A DNA stretch of 38,303 bases from positions 1 through 38,303 of IMG/VR virus record IMGVR_UViG_3300013137_000048. One strand, written 5' to 3'. How positions within the stretch are numbered: position 1 is the first letter of the stretch; the number at the start of each line of letters is the position of its first letter. The notes beneath the pieces were generated by a model. That model saw only the letters and a program-made list of their open reading frames with translations, did not search any database and was not told the DNA's origin. Shown piece by piece: positions 7,383 through 15,625 of this stretch. The DNA is from a virus. A program made the translations under genes and the position numbers.

Positions 7383-9412
7383 AGCATTCTCCCAGAACCC
7401 GCAACCTGTGTTGGTGGAGCAGATTGAATATTACTGGTATTGCCAGGTGAAGGCTGTCCTGGTTGTGAGCCAGTTTCAGACGGTGTAGCACTTGGAGCAC
7501 CCGCTGATACTGAGGTTATTGATTCTGGCGTAGGTGGAGCACCATTAGGAAGTGGTGCGGTCAACAACTTTGCCGCCAGTTCTTCTGGAGATAGTTTTTG
7601 GACAATCCTTAGTAAATAATCCTGTGGATTAGTTTTAAACGTAATTAGAGCTTCTGTTCTTCTTTCCGGATTAGAAATTCCCATATCCTTGTAAAAGTTG
7701 TATGGGTCAATAATTCCGGCCTTAAGCATTTCTAGGGCATTTCTTTGTGACTTTAATTTATCAGTTCCGGAAGCTTTAATAGAAACCTCCATTCCGTCAG
7801 TAACAACATCCCGATTAAGTTTGAAATAAGTAACAACGCCATTATCGCCCAACAGTTTTCTCCAATGATCTTTTGTATAACGCAACTTAATGAACTGTAG
7901 TGCCCATTGAGCCATCCACTCAAAAGCAGCATTTACGGTTTCTTCAGCCAAGTCGTCTGCTCTAGTAAAGTCTGCTTCTCTGGCTATCTGGTTTGTAGTG
8001 GCTACATCTGATTGAATTTGTCCTCTAACAGCAGAAGCTCCGGCTACTGCATACATCCTTGATCTGGAATCATTTAGTGAGGCATATTCCTGTGGAGCTG
8101 GTCTTTCCGGAGCAATATATTTATGAACCGTGTTTACATCATTGTCAACTAAAATATCTTGATCTGGGTCATTCATGTCCATATTCTCCAAAGTGTCACC
8201 ATCGAGTCCAGCCTCTTTAGAAAAGACATGTTTGCCTCTATTTTTTAGTTCCTGAACTATCTGCTGACCCGTGTCATCCATATTTTGTTGATTGTTTATA
8301 TTCTGTTCTATCCGGCTGGTTTCGTCGTAGGGGATTTTGCCAAACTGGTCATATCCAAAGAAAAAGTATGGTTTGCGTGGATATTGGAAATAATTGTGAT
8401 AAATAGTTTCCACTTTCATTCCCAGAGGATCAACTCCGGTCATGACACTACTCATCATTTCTTCTGCCGTTAACTGTCTTTTACTTGACTCCTGTGAGGG
8501 ATCATCATAAACAAAATACTGTTCCTCTCCCTCGTAGTCAAAGTTGGGATTCCTCATCTTTTTTAGAACCACATTTCCATATTTCCAAATAACTCCGGAA
8601 ACTTTTTCCCACTTGTCATTCTTTTCTTTAAGCCAGTCAAACCAAACTTCCTTTATTTTTATCTCTGTTGCCATTCCTTTCCACTGTTCCTCTCCCTCTT
8701 TCAGTATTCCTTCAGCGGTAACTCTTTCTATAAATTCAGTTTTTGCTTCTGGAAATCTAGCAATTACCTCCTGAACCGTAATTGGCAAATACTCGCAAAT
8801 GTAGCCCATGTCATCAGAGTTGTGTGTAGTACAGGTATGGTCAGCCACGATATTGTTTGGATGAACTACATCAAAACGATAATCATCACATTCGGGGTCC
8901 CATCTAGCTTTAAGTACGGCGGTAAAATAAACGGGATGGTGTCTAAGGGCAACTGAAACGGAAGCCTTTATCTTTCTCTTGTGTAGGTCTGTGTTTACTG
9001 CTAAAGATACGTTTTCTGCTGTTTTTTCAGCTTCGTCTTTATTAATCCCCTTACCGTCACCAGCCTCAACAATAATATCCGGCCATTTTGATTTAAGCAG
9101 TGGGTCGATAGAATTTTCTATTTCGTAGATAACATTGTCCTGATAACGACTCTCGTAAATTTTTAATTCTTTATTCTTTTCTTTTTCCCCTATCTGTCTG
9201 CCAAAGCGGAAAATTTCATTCTTTCTTCTTCTTTCGGTTAGATTGTAATTTTTTTCGTAAAACTTTTCAGACGTTTCAACTCTTTTATTGACGATCTGAT
9301 ATGTTTCCAAATCGCTTATGTCTAACGATAGTGGGTCTTGTATGTCGTTAATTCCCTCTTTTCCATTGATTTGATATTCCAACGGTTTTGATTCAAGCAG
9401 ATTGTCTTGCAT
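7379..9412 (-). CDS. Portal protein
   Basis: 677 aa, the size of portals from P22/T7-like phages. It has an N-terminal charged helix, a beta/alpha wing (WFDWLKEKNDKWEKVSGVIW), a central motif NYFQYPRKPYFFFGYDQF, a long stem region (SRIEQNINNQQNMDDTGQQ), and a Pro/Gly/Ser-rich C-terminal tail (GAPSATPSETGSQPGQPSPG) likely to be disordered or barrel-associated. It forms the dodecameric DNA gate at one vertex and docks terminase. It is located between terminase and scaffold. Cassette 3 lies directly upstream. Confidence 0.8.
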   Translation of the reverse strand: MQDNLLESKPLEYQINGKEGINDIQDPLSLDISDLETYQIVNKRVETSEKFYEKNYNLTERRRKNEIFRFGRQIGEKEKNKELKIYESRYQDNVIYEIENSIDPLLKSKWPDIIVEAGDGKGINKDEAEKTAENVSLAVNTDLHKRKIKASVSVALRHHPVYFTAVLKARWDPECDDYRFDVVHPNNIVADHTCTTHNSDDMGYICEYLPITVQEVIARFPEAKTEFIERVTAEGILKEGEEQWKGMATEIKIKEVWFDWLKEKNDKWEKVSGVIWKYGNVVLKKMRNPNFDYEGEEQYFVYDDPSQESSKRQLTAEEMMSSVMTGVDPLGMKVETIYHNYFQYPRKPYFFFGYDQFGKIPYDETSRIEQNINNQQNMDDTGQQIVQELKNRGKHVFSKEAGLDGDTLENMDMNDPDQDILVDNDVNTVHKYIAPERPAPQEYASLNDSRSRMYAVAGASAVRGQIQSDVATTNQIAREADFTRADDLAEETVNAAFEWMAQWALQFIKLRYTKDHWRKLLGDNGVVTYFKLNRDVVTDGMEVSIKASGTDKLKSQRNALEMLKAGIIDPYNFYKDMGISNPERRTEALITFKTNPQDYLLRIVQKLSPEELAAKLLTAPLPNGAPPTPESITSVSAGAPSATPSETGSQPGQPSPGNTSNIQSAPPTQVAGSGRML

Positions 9413-9420
9413 TATTTAAA

Positions 9421-9471
9421 ATAAAACCCCGCAGTAAACGGGGTAAATGTAACCTATGATTAATTATAACA
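9421..9471 (-). promoter_or_regulatory. Promoter-AGGTTA-hairpin cassette 3 (upstream of portal)
   Basis: Minus strand: TGTTATAAT (9463-9471), AGGTTA (9450-9455), stem CCCCG/CGGGG (9427-9443), T4 (9423-9426), then ATG of the portal gene about ten nt later. Confidence 0.7.
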
Positions 9472-9472
9472 C

Positions 9473-9724
9473 TCATGTATTTGTTCTAACCATATATTTT
9501 CTCTTACATCTCCGACACTCAACGATTATCGGCATATTACACGGAGCCCCACCTGGAAGGATAAAAGCGATTCTTCCTTTGTGCTGAAACAGGGCTTGCC
9601 CACAATTATTGCAAAAAAACATATGAACCTCATCTGGGTCATCTCCCCTATCTACTACTACTGTAGTTACAGGTATCTCTTTCTCAACCAGAATATTCTC
9701 AACCGTTGTTACTTTAACAATCAT
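9473..9724 (-). CDS. Zinc-ribbon protein
   Basis: 83 aa. The N-terminal half is acidic; the C-terminal half has CNNCGQALFQHKGR and ECRRCKRKYMV, a CxxC/CxxC zinc ribbon with an additional Cys between. The ATG overlaps the terminase stop (ATGA), so it is translated with TerL. It could help terminase or portal bind DNA, or bind host RNA polymerase; the sequence alone does not decide. Confidence 0.6.
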   Translation of the reverse strand: MIVKVTTVENILVEKEIPVTTVVVDRGDDPDEVHMFFCNNCGQALFQHKGRIAFILPGGAPCNMPIIVECRRCKRKYMVRTNT

Positions 9725-12700
9725 TGTCTGTCAAAACGATTTAACGAATAAGCGTCCACTTTTGGTAATTTAACATTTCCAAACTTAGATAGGTCAATTC
9801 CGATTTGTTTACCGTTCTTCATTACAGCAGTTAAAATCTTCTGAGTATCTTCCCTATGCAAAATACTTCCAGAACCAGCATCTATCCACCTGATATGTTT
9901 TAGGGCATACCTACTGGCATCACAATTTGAAACCAATATTCCGTTAGCAAAATACATCCCTGGTCCAACTTTTAGGTTATAGACTTTTCTTTTTTGGTCT
10001 TTTGACACACCAACGAGAGCAATAGATCGACTTAGAATATTTGTTAATAGTGAAAGTTTGGTTGCAAGTTGGACAAGTTTTTTGAATATTGTCAACACCG
10101 GATATTCGCCGATATTTTGATTTGCAGTTATTGGAGCAAAATCTTGACGAATAATTTGTGGAAGTAAAAACTGTTTTACATACCTCACAGTTAAACTCTT
10201 TCGGTTTGATCGAGCCGATTGAGATTTGCCAATGCTTCGAGTGCCATATTCTACCCTCCTTACTGGCGTGCCATTCTTTTGTAAGTTCTCTAATATCCGC
10301 CAAATGTTTTGTCCCTCTTTTTCTATATTCACCATCTTCCCATTTGAGTTTTGCATGAAAAGACCTATGTTCTGATTTTTTAACCAAAAATAAATTAGAT
10401 ATGGCATTATTTCTAGTATTAAAATCCCGATGGTGTACCTCAAAACCGATTGGAATAATCCCATTAAACGACGACCAAATTGCGGTGTGTAGCCGTTTGT
10501 GGTTAGAGCACCCCCCTCCTGGTAGGTGATATTTTCCATCCCAATTATATGTTCTGCCTTGGAATTTAATTTTATTTGGTGTATCGGCAAAAATCCTTTC
10601 TTCGTAGCTATCGGATGATTTGGAGTGCATATTAGTTCGTTTCCATTACTAAATTTATATCTATTTGTATTATATATCCCTGTGCATCCACAGTCAATAA
10701 CAGGAAAGTATCCTAGTGGAGTTTCAACCAAATCATCTACTCTAATATCTTCAATATTTACTTTTCCCGCCTTAGTTAAAACCTTAGTTCCGGCAACAAA
10801 ACAATAATGGTCATTTTGGTGGGTGTCCAAGTCCTCAATCTTCTCGTCATCGTAAACCAAAGAGGGAAGGGTAGTAATTAGTTCTTTACAGTTTTCAGCT
10901 ATCATCCAATAGGGTTTTCCATCCGGAGCAATAGACAACCATTGGTGCATAGCCGTCCAACCTCCAATACGGTCATTACTGGCTGGTTGAATAAGAATAT
11001 TATTTCCAGCTCTAGCAAACTGGTTGGCAATACTCATACTCATATCGTTTCCTCTGGTAAACATGGCAGGATCACCCCTAACCCAAGACAATTCTTTGAC
11101 ATCTAATCCAAATCTTCTCATTTCCCTTTTAATAGCTCCAGCCCATTCAGTAGGTGTCTTTTCAACTCCGGTTACTTCCATAAAAGTCCAAACTCGGTTA
11201 AAACTGGTTCCCTCATGTTTTACCACCTCTATTGCCGACAATTCAAATGCAAATGGGGCAGTTCTTCCCCAGTCCATTCCTGCAACAAAAGTGAACGATT
11301 TTGAAGGAATAAACGGTTGACAGACATGAAGATGGTTTCTAAACTCAGAAAAGAATTGTCCGGAAAAGATATTCCAATCTCCCTCCAAATATGCCTTAAC
11401 CATGTCTGGAGGCAAATCCTTTAGTCTTTTTATGTAATTAGGGTCAGCATCAGTTAGTGCCATGTTGTCCTGAACTTTAGCCTGAACGAAATCAAAATCT
11501 TCCGAATCTTCATTTGGATTAAAGTTTCTGTCAACAAAAATTCTTTTTACCCACTGGTGTCCACGTCCGCCAGGGTTTCCCGTAAGAAGCATGGTTGGAA
11601 TCCCGCCATTGTTTTTAAACTCCAGATTTGAAGTACGGTTCGATGATCTTAATATTTTAAAAGTATCTTCTTCGTGCTGTGTCACCTCATCAATACTTAT
11701 ATCCTCAAACTCACGCCCCTGATAGGTAAAAACGTCATCAACATTTTGTAGATAGGAAAACTCGGTTATAGAACCGTTAGGCCAGTAAATTGCTTTTTCC
11801 GACTTATTAAACCAAGTTCGTGTTTGTGGATATTCCTTAAAAAACATCCGAATATGGTTTGAGAGTAATTCCGGATAAGAACGTCGGATAATTAATCCCT
11901 TAGTATTTGGATACTTTAACCGCCTAATCATTTCCCTAGCACGAACTAAGTAGCTATTATGAGTAACTATAAAATCATCGGTTAAATATAATCCGTCCTC
12001 ATCATCTAATGTGATGCACTGTGCTTCTTCTAATCCCCAATATTTTATAGATTTTAATCTTAAATACGAACTCCCCAAACCACCATTAAATGGTAAGTTC
12101 CTTTTTTTCTTTCTCTCTAACTTGAATATTTTACTATTATCTCGTAATCGTATGTATGTTCGATATTTGTCTAAACACATAACCCTTATTCCATCCTTAC
12201 CAATATAACTAGACCTTTGTTTACTGATAGTCGCCTTACCACCCAGACTTTTAATAATAAATCGCACATCTTCTGATAACTGTTTACTAACAGTGGTGTA
12301 TTCACAATGTCCCCTGTCGTCCATGTAACCATCACCATCCATCAAACCTCTCAACAGTTCTAATCTCTGTTCTATAGAACCCATTAAATACACACTTGGT
12401 ATAAATTTATCTTCAGACTTTTTATTCCATAATCCAAATTTCTCAATTTCTTTTTTTAATTTAAGTCTGTCATTTATACAGTGAGATAGTTTTCTGCTTC
12501 TACTATTGACGGGATAACCATCCCTTCTCACATTTTCAACGATATCATTATCGTCACTGGTAAACACAGTTGATTTACCTCTGAAACATCCTTCTGCAAT
12601 TAGAACCCCTAAAGTATATGGTTTTATGGGTAGACTCTTTTCTTCATATTCTATTTCTGAACACATTGGGATTAAGATGTTTGGAGTTACAGTGGAGGTA

Positions 12701-13089
12701 GACTTTTTAACTTTGTCTAATCTATTTATTAATTCAGATGTCGAACTCACAATCCAGCCATCGCTTCTTCCAACTATTTTATACTTCCACAAATGATCTA
12801 ATGTTGCCAATGTTTTTGAACCATCTATAAAAGATACTTCATATAATGGTTTTACACCTTGTGGATGTATTTGTTTAACTCTGGCAACCTTACCCGATGG
12901 AGTTATCAACTCTTGTCCAATTTTTACATCTCCCATAGTTATAAATCCGTTAGGTGTAAGCAAAAAAGAGTGTAAAGATTGGGCTTTTCCACCTCCCTTG
13001 GCTCCGCCATAAAACAAAACTGGCGTTTTATAGCTCTTTTCCAGGGCAAGTTTCTGCTTAGGTTGCAGACTTATCTTTATCTGATTCAT
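9721..13089 (-). CDS. Large terminase subunit precursor with two inteins
   Basis: The packaging motor: ATPase plus DNA-cutting nuclease. ATG at 13089 is preferred over an in-frame TTG at 13098; neither has a good Shine-Dalgarno, and the start overlaps the TerS end, so coupling is likely. After removal of two inteins (343 and 293 aa), the mature protein is about 486 aa, normal for TerL. Walker A is split: YGGAKGGGK is followed by intein 1, then SYLVRAREM. Walker B is EDISIDEVTQ; the coupling motif is LLTGNPGGRG. The nuclease motifs are FVAGMDWGRTAPF, WVRGDPA and NDHY/CDASRYAL, the last split by intein 2. So both the motor and the nuclease are inactive until splicing. Confidence 0.88.
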   Translation of the reverse strand: MNQIKISLQPKQKLALEKSYKTPVLFYGGAKGGGKAQSLHSFLLTPNGFITMGDVKIGQELITPSGKVARVKQIHPQGVKPLYEVSFIDGSKTLATLDHLWKYKIVGRSDGWIVSSTSELINRLDKVKKSTSTVTPNILIPMCSEIEYEEKSLPIKPYTLGVLIAEGCFRGKSTVFTSDDNDIVENVRRDGYPVNSRSRKLSHCINDRLKLKKEIEKFGLWNKKSEDKFIPSVYLMGSIEQRLELLRGLMDGDGYMDDRGHCEYTTVSKQLSEDVRFIIKSLGGKATISKQRSSYIGKDGIRVMCLDKYRTYIRLRDNSKIFKLERKKKRNLPFNGGLGSSYLRLKSIKYWGLEEAQCITLDDEDGLYLTDDFIVTHNSYLVRAREMIRRLKYPNTKGLIIRRSYPELLSNHIRMFFKEYPQTRTWFNKSEKAIYWPNGSITEFSYLQNVDDVFTYQGREFEDISIDEVTQHEEDTFKILRSSNRTSNLEFKNNGGIPTMLLTGNPGGRGHQWVKRIFVDRNFNPNEDSEDFDFVQAKVQDNMALTDADPNYIKRLKDLPPDMVKAYLEGDWNIFSGQFFSEFRNHLHVCQPFIPSKSFTFVAGMDWGRTAPFAFELSAIEVVKHEGTSFNRVWTFMEVTGVEKTPTEWAGAIKREMRRFGLDVKELSWVRGDPAMFTRGNDMSMSIANQFARAGNNILIQPASNDRIGGWTAMHQWLSIAPDGKPYWMIAENCKELITTLPSLVYDDEKIEDLDTHQNDHYCFVAGTKVLTKAGKVNIEDIRVDDLVETPLGYFPVIDCGCTGIYNTNRYKFSNGNELICTPNHPIATKKGFLPIHQIKLNSKAEHIIGMENITYQEGGALTTNGYTPQFGRRLMGLFQSVLRYTIGILILEIMPYLIYFWLKNQNIGLFMQNSNGKMVNIEKEGQNIWRILENLQKNGTPVRRVEYGTRSIGKSQSARSNRKSLTVRYVKQFLLPQIIRQDFAPITANQNIGEYPVLTIFKKLVQLATKLSLLTNILSRSIALVGVSKDQKRKVYNLKVGPGMYFANGILVSNCDASRYALKHIRWIDAGSGSILHREDTQKILTAVMKNGKQIGIDLSKFGNVKLPKVDAYSLNRFDRQ
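9925..10803 (-). mobile_element. Intein 2 in the TerL nuclease motif, with overprinted HNH frame
   Basis: 293 aa inserted between Y and C of the nuclease motif NDHY/CDASRYAL. Block A is CFVAGTKVLTKAGKVNIEDI with Cys1; block B is LICTPNHPI (TxxH pattern); block F/G is KVYNLKVGPG and YFANGILVSN followed by Cys +1. The residue before the terminal Asn is Ser rather than the usual His. The region between blocks B and F, about 218 codons, has no LAGLIDADG in the intein frame. It is open but featureless there, because the nuclease is encoded in another frame. Splicing residues look intact. Confidence 0.85.
9977..10630 (-). CDS. HNH homing endonuclease encoded out of frame inside intein 2
   Basis: 217 aa in the -1 frame relative to TerL. 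HNH core: RLHTAIWSSFNGIIPIGFEV then HHRDFNTRNNAISNLF, with a trailing EHRSFH (H66/H67, N74/N75, H88/H92). Two zinc clusters follow: CEVC...FCSNNC (148-169) and CPTC...YCSRWC (186-208). The frame starts inside intein block B and stops exactly at block F, filling the usual endonuclease slot. ATG 10630 has only a weak GGAA upstream. The first 13 residues are a shadow of block B, so the natural start may differ. The enzyme would cut intein-free terL genes to spread the intein; this is the family role, inferred here. Confidence 0.75.
   Translation of the reverse strand: MHSKSSDSYEERIFADTPNKIKFQGRTYNWDGKYHLPGGGCSNHKRLHTAIWSSFNGIIPIGFEVHHRDFNTRNNAISNLFLVKKSEHRSFHAKLKWEDGEYRKRGTKHLADIRELTKEWHASKEGRIWHSKHWQISIGSIKPKEFNCEVCKTVFTSTNYSSRFCSNNCKSKYRRISGVDNIQKTCPTCNQTFTINKYSKSIYCSRWCVKRPKKKSL
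11956..12984 (-). mobile_element. Intein 1 in the TerL Walker A motif, LAGLIDADG type
   Basis: 343 aa between Lys and Ser of the P-loop GGGK/S. It begins with Ala (AQSLHSFLLTPNGFITMGDV) instead of Cys or Ser; block B is KTLATLDHLWKY; two dodecapeptide endonuclease motifs are LGVLIAEGCF and LLRGLMDGDGYM; the end is LYLTDDFIVTHN followed by Ser +1. Ala1 inteins splice by direct attack of the +1 residue on the N-terminal junction. Acidic residues are present in both LAGLIDADG motifs, so the nuclease may be active. Confidence 0.85.
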
Positions 13090-13558
13090 AGTCAACAATA
13101 AGTATTTGGATATTTCCTTGTTCCTTTATTTCCCCCTGAAGTTGACCTTTTAGTTTTAAAGCAGTTTCCAGATATTTGTGCCTAACTCCATAATCTGGCA
13201 ATTCAACAAAATTATCTCCTGTTCCCTGAACTTTATTGGCTTCTCTCAGTCCTTCTTTCAAATCAAGAGCCAATTCTTCATCTGTAAGTCCAATAGCGTC
13301 CAGAATGTCCATCATTCTTCTTTTTACCTCCATAGTTTCAATCTTGGAATTAGCGTTAGATGCCATTGATTTTGTATATCCAGCAGCCAGAGCAGCCTCC
13401 TTTGAACTCATGCCCGAAATTTTATTCTTTATGTACCGATTAACTCTGGGATCGATATTTACTCCTTCCATTTTCTTAACCTCCACCCTTAACCGATTAG
13501 TGGGTTTGGGTAAAACTACAGGAACATCTTTTGGATTAATTCTTGGTTTACGATCCAT
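13058..13558 (-). CDS. Small terminase subunit
   Basis: 166 aa. A helix-turn-helix region, IKNKISGMSSKEAALAAGYT, then a helix (RRMMDILDAIGLTDEELALD) and a C-terminal beta/tail segment (IQILIVDYESDKDKS) match TerS proteins that recognise phage DNA and present it to TerL. AGGAG lies seven nt before the ATG. The 3' end overlaps terL by 32 nt, and the start overlaps the 85-aa membrane protein gene. Length fits the family. Confidence 0.75.
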   Translation of the reverse strand: MDRKPRINPKDVPVVLPKPTNRLRVEVKKMEGVNIDPRVNRYIKNKISGMSSKEAALAAGYTKSMASNANSKIETMEVKRRMMDILDAIGLTDEELALDLKEGLREANKVQGTGDNFVELPDYGVRHKYLETALKLKGQLQGEIKEQGNIQILIVDYESDKDKSAT

Positions 13559-13805
13559 TTTTTACTCCTAAATCGTCAAATGCCTTTTTAACCTCGTCCA
13601 TTCCCTCGTAAAGCGATTTATTCTCCCTCCTGTCAATTTGCTTAATAGTTGGCCTCATTAACGGTCCTGGTTTAATTTGGCTCATCTTAATCTTCTTTTT
13701 AATCGTTTCTGCTATTAACGGAGTGTTAATCTTTTCTCCCCGACCAATGAAATAACCAAGCAAAAAGGAACTTATTGTGATAATAAACGTAATTATTTCA
13801 GCCAT
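13548..13805 (-). CDS. Small membrane-anchored protein
   Basis: 85 aa. An N-terminal transmembrane helix, ITFIITISSFLLGYFIGRG, is followed by a basic linker and a charged cytoplasmic tail (SLYEGMDEVKKAFDDLGVK). It overlaps both neighbours. Membrane-anchored proteins beside terminase genes are of unknown role in small phages; it might tether packaging to the membrane, but there is no direct evidence. Confidence 0.5.
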   Translation of the reverse strand: MAEIITFIITISSFLLGYFIGRGEKINTPLIAETIKKKIKMSQIKPGPLMRPTIKQIDRRENKSLYEGMDEVKKAFDDLGVKNGS

Positions 13806-14100
13806 AGTAAGAATCAGTGGTAGGAACCGCTTTTTTTATATCTTCCTTAGTAACCTGTAAACCTTTCGTTCCAAACGCTTTGAGATACTCAGAAGAAAGT
13901 TCGCCTGATCTAAAAGGCTGTAGGATGTCTTTGGCAAACTGCTTTCGTTCTCTTTTGATTTCTTCTGAAGTGAACTCAACAGTTTCAGACAAACATCTCG
14001 CTGATCTTTTGTCAGAGCAATTTTTACATGGTAGGACACCCAATGTCGGGTGGAAAGTTGATTCATTTTTTTTACATACCGGACAGGTTCTTATTGGCAT
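13798..14100 (-). CDS. Zinc-finger protein
   Basis: About 100 aa. N-terminal zinc ribbon CPVCKKNESTFHPTLGVLPC and CKNC, then a helical basic region (EEIKRERKQFAKDILQPFRS). ATG 14100 is preferred; a TTG at 14106 is also in frame. It overlaps the GroEL 3' end by 29 nt and the membrane protein gene by 8 nt. The layout resembles small phage transcription or packaging accessory proteins; function not established. Confidence 0.55.
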   Translation of the reverse strand: MPIRTCPVCKKNESTFHPTLGVLPCKNCSDKRSARCLSETVEFTSEEIKRERKQFAKDILQPFRSGELSSEYLKAFGTKGLQVTKEDIKKAVPTTDSYYG

Positions 14101-15625
14101 TGTCAATGTTAATTATACAAGCTCCGGTGGTGAGAATTTGACAAGCTACAGATACCGAATTTTTAATTGCTTCTTTACTAACCTTTGCAGGGTCAATAAT
14201 CCCAGCCTTAAACATGTCTTTTTTAGCCCCATCTGTAACATCTATTCCAAATTCCGGCCTTTCTTCCATTTCCAGCATTAATCTCATTTTTCCGGAGTTA
14301 AGATTGGCGTGTTCCATTAACAGGTTAAAGGGAACCTGAATTGCCTCTTTTAAAACCTTTTCTCCAAAAGAATCCCCCAAAACTTTAGAAATAGCATTAT
14401 AAATAACCTCACCTCCAGCCACAATTCCATCCTGTAGGGCGGCTCTGGTAGCGGCGACAGCGTCCAATACTCTCTCTTTTCTCTCTTTCATTTCGATTTC
14501 GGTATGCCCACCTACCTTAATTACAGCTACTCCTGAAGTTAATTTTGCCAATCTTTCAGTTAACTTGGCAGTTTCAAACTCAGATTCGGTATTTTTAAGT
14601 TTGGACTTGATCTCAGAAACCCTATCTTTAATTTCTTCTTTCTTTCCTTTTCCACCTACAATTACCGTTGTATTTTGGTTAGCCGTAACCCTATCTGCCC
14701 TACCTAAGTGTTGCCTGGTTACATCTGCCAATTTAAATGTTTCTTTAGAAATAAAAGTACCTCCGGTGAGAATGGCAATATCTTGAAGCATTGCTTTTTG
14801 CTTATCCCCAAACAGGGGGGCTCCGACACAAAGAATATTGTGGTTTCCATTGGTTTTAGTTACCACCAGAGACGGTAAAGCATTCCCTCCAACCTCCGGA
14901 GAGATAATTACCAAATTGGCTGTTTCGTTACTAAATCCGGTAAGAAGTGACTGAAGTTGGTGGAGATCATTTATCGGATAGTCTGTTATAAGAATTTCAG
15001 CATTTTCTACAGTTGCTTCTCCGGTATCCGGTTCAGTTATAAAATAAGAACTTAGATAGCCCTTATCAAATCTCATTCCCGACTGTTGGTCAACTATAGT
15101 GTCCGATCCTTTACTTTCCTCAACGGTAACAACCCCATCAATTCCGGCGTTAAAGATAGTTTCTCCAACTAAATCCCCCAACTCAATATCTTCTGCCGAA
15201 ACTCTAGCTACCATTTGGGTTTCTTTCAATGTTTTAACCGGAACCGCAATCTGTTCTATTTCTCCAACCAATTTCTTTGCCCCAGCCTCAATCTCTTTTC
15301 TCAAACTCATTGGACTTATTCCCGATTCAATTAGTTTTTGGGCTTCCCCAACTATGGCGTTTGCTAAAACTATAGTAACGGTGGTTCCGTCACCAACCTC
15401 TTTTACCTGTTTTAAAGCTGCTTCCCTAACAATCTTTATTCCTAAATCTTCAAATTTGTTTTTAGAACTGACCACCTTAGCCACAGACACCCCGTCATGG
15501 AGGACTATGGTTTCATATCCCTTATCAATAGCTACATTAAGTCCTTTCGGACCAAGGGTTAGGCCAACAGACTTAGCCAAAGTATTAATTCCTTTCAGAA
15601 ACCGTTTAGTTTTAAACGTAATCAT
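14072..15625 (-). CDS. groEL: Phage-encoded chaperonin GroEL
   Basis: 517 aa, slightly shorter than bacterial GroEL (about 540). LTLGPKGLNVAIDKG, HDGVSVAKVV and GDGTTVTIVLANA form the ATP site, and RVLDAVAATRAALQDGIVAGG carries the catalytic Asp and the C-terminal signature. The equatorial, intermediate and apical regions are all present. The C-terminus is NKNLSGM instead of a GGM-repeat tail. It forms the folding ring with the co-chaperonin immediately upstream (ATGA overlap). Phage chaperonins usually fold the capsid or other virion proteins; its place directly before terminase and head genes fits that role. Confidence 0.92.
   Translation of the reverse strand: MITFKTKRFLKGINTLAKSVGLTLGPKGLNVAIDKGYETIVLHDGVSVAKVVSSKNKFEDLGIKIVREAALKQVKEVGDGTTVTIVLANAIVGEAQKLIESGISPMSLRKEIEAGAKKLVGEIEQIAVPVKTLKETQMVARVSAEDIELGDLVGETIFNAGIDGVVTVEESKGSDTIVDQQSGMRFDKGYLSSYFITEPDTGEATVENAEILITDYPINDLHQLQSLLTGFSNETANLVIISPEVGGNALPSLVVTKTNGNHNILCVGAPLFGDKQKAMLQDIAILTGGTFISKETFKLADVTRQHLGRADRVTANQNTTVIVGGKGKKEEIKDRVSEIKSKLKNTESEFETAKLTERLAKLTSGVAVIKVGGHTEIEMKERKERVLDAVAATRAALQDGIVAGGEVIYNAISKVLGDSFGEKVLKEAIQVPFNLLMEHANLNSGKMRLMLEMEERPEFGIDVTDGAKKDMFKAGIIDPAKVSKEAIKNSVSVACQILTTGACIINIDNANKNLSGM

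Noticed and set aside
9977-10630. The HNH frame as an artefact of two compensating sequencing errors
   Set aside because: Considered seriously because both ends lie near homopolymers. Rejected as first explanation because the TerL frame stays open across about 218 codons, which an error model does not explain. Resequencing would settle it.
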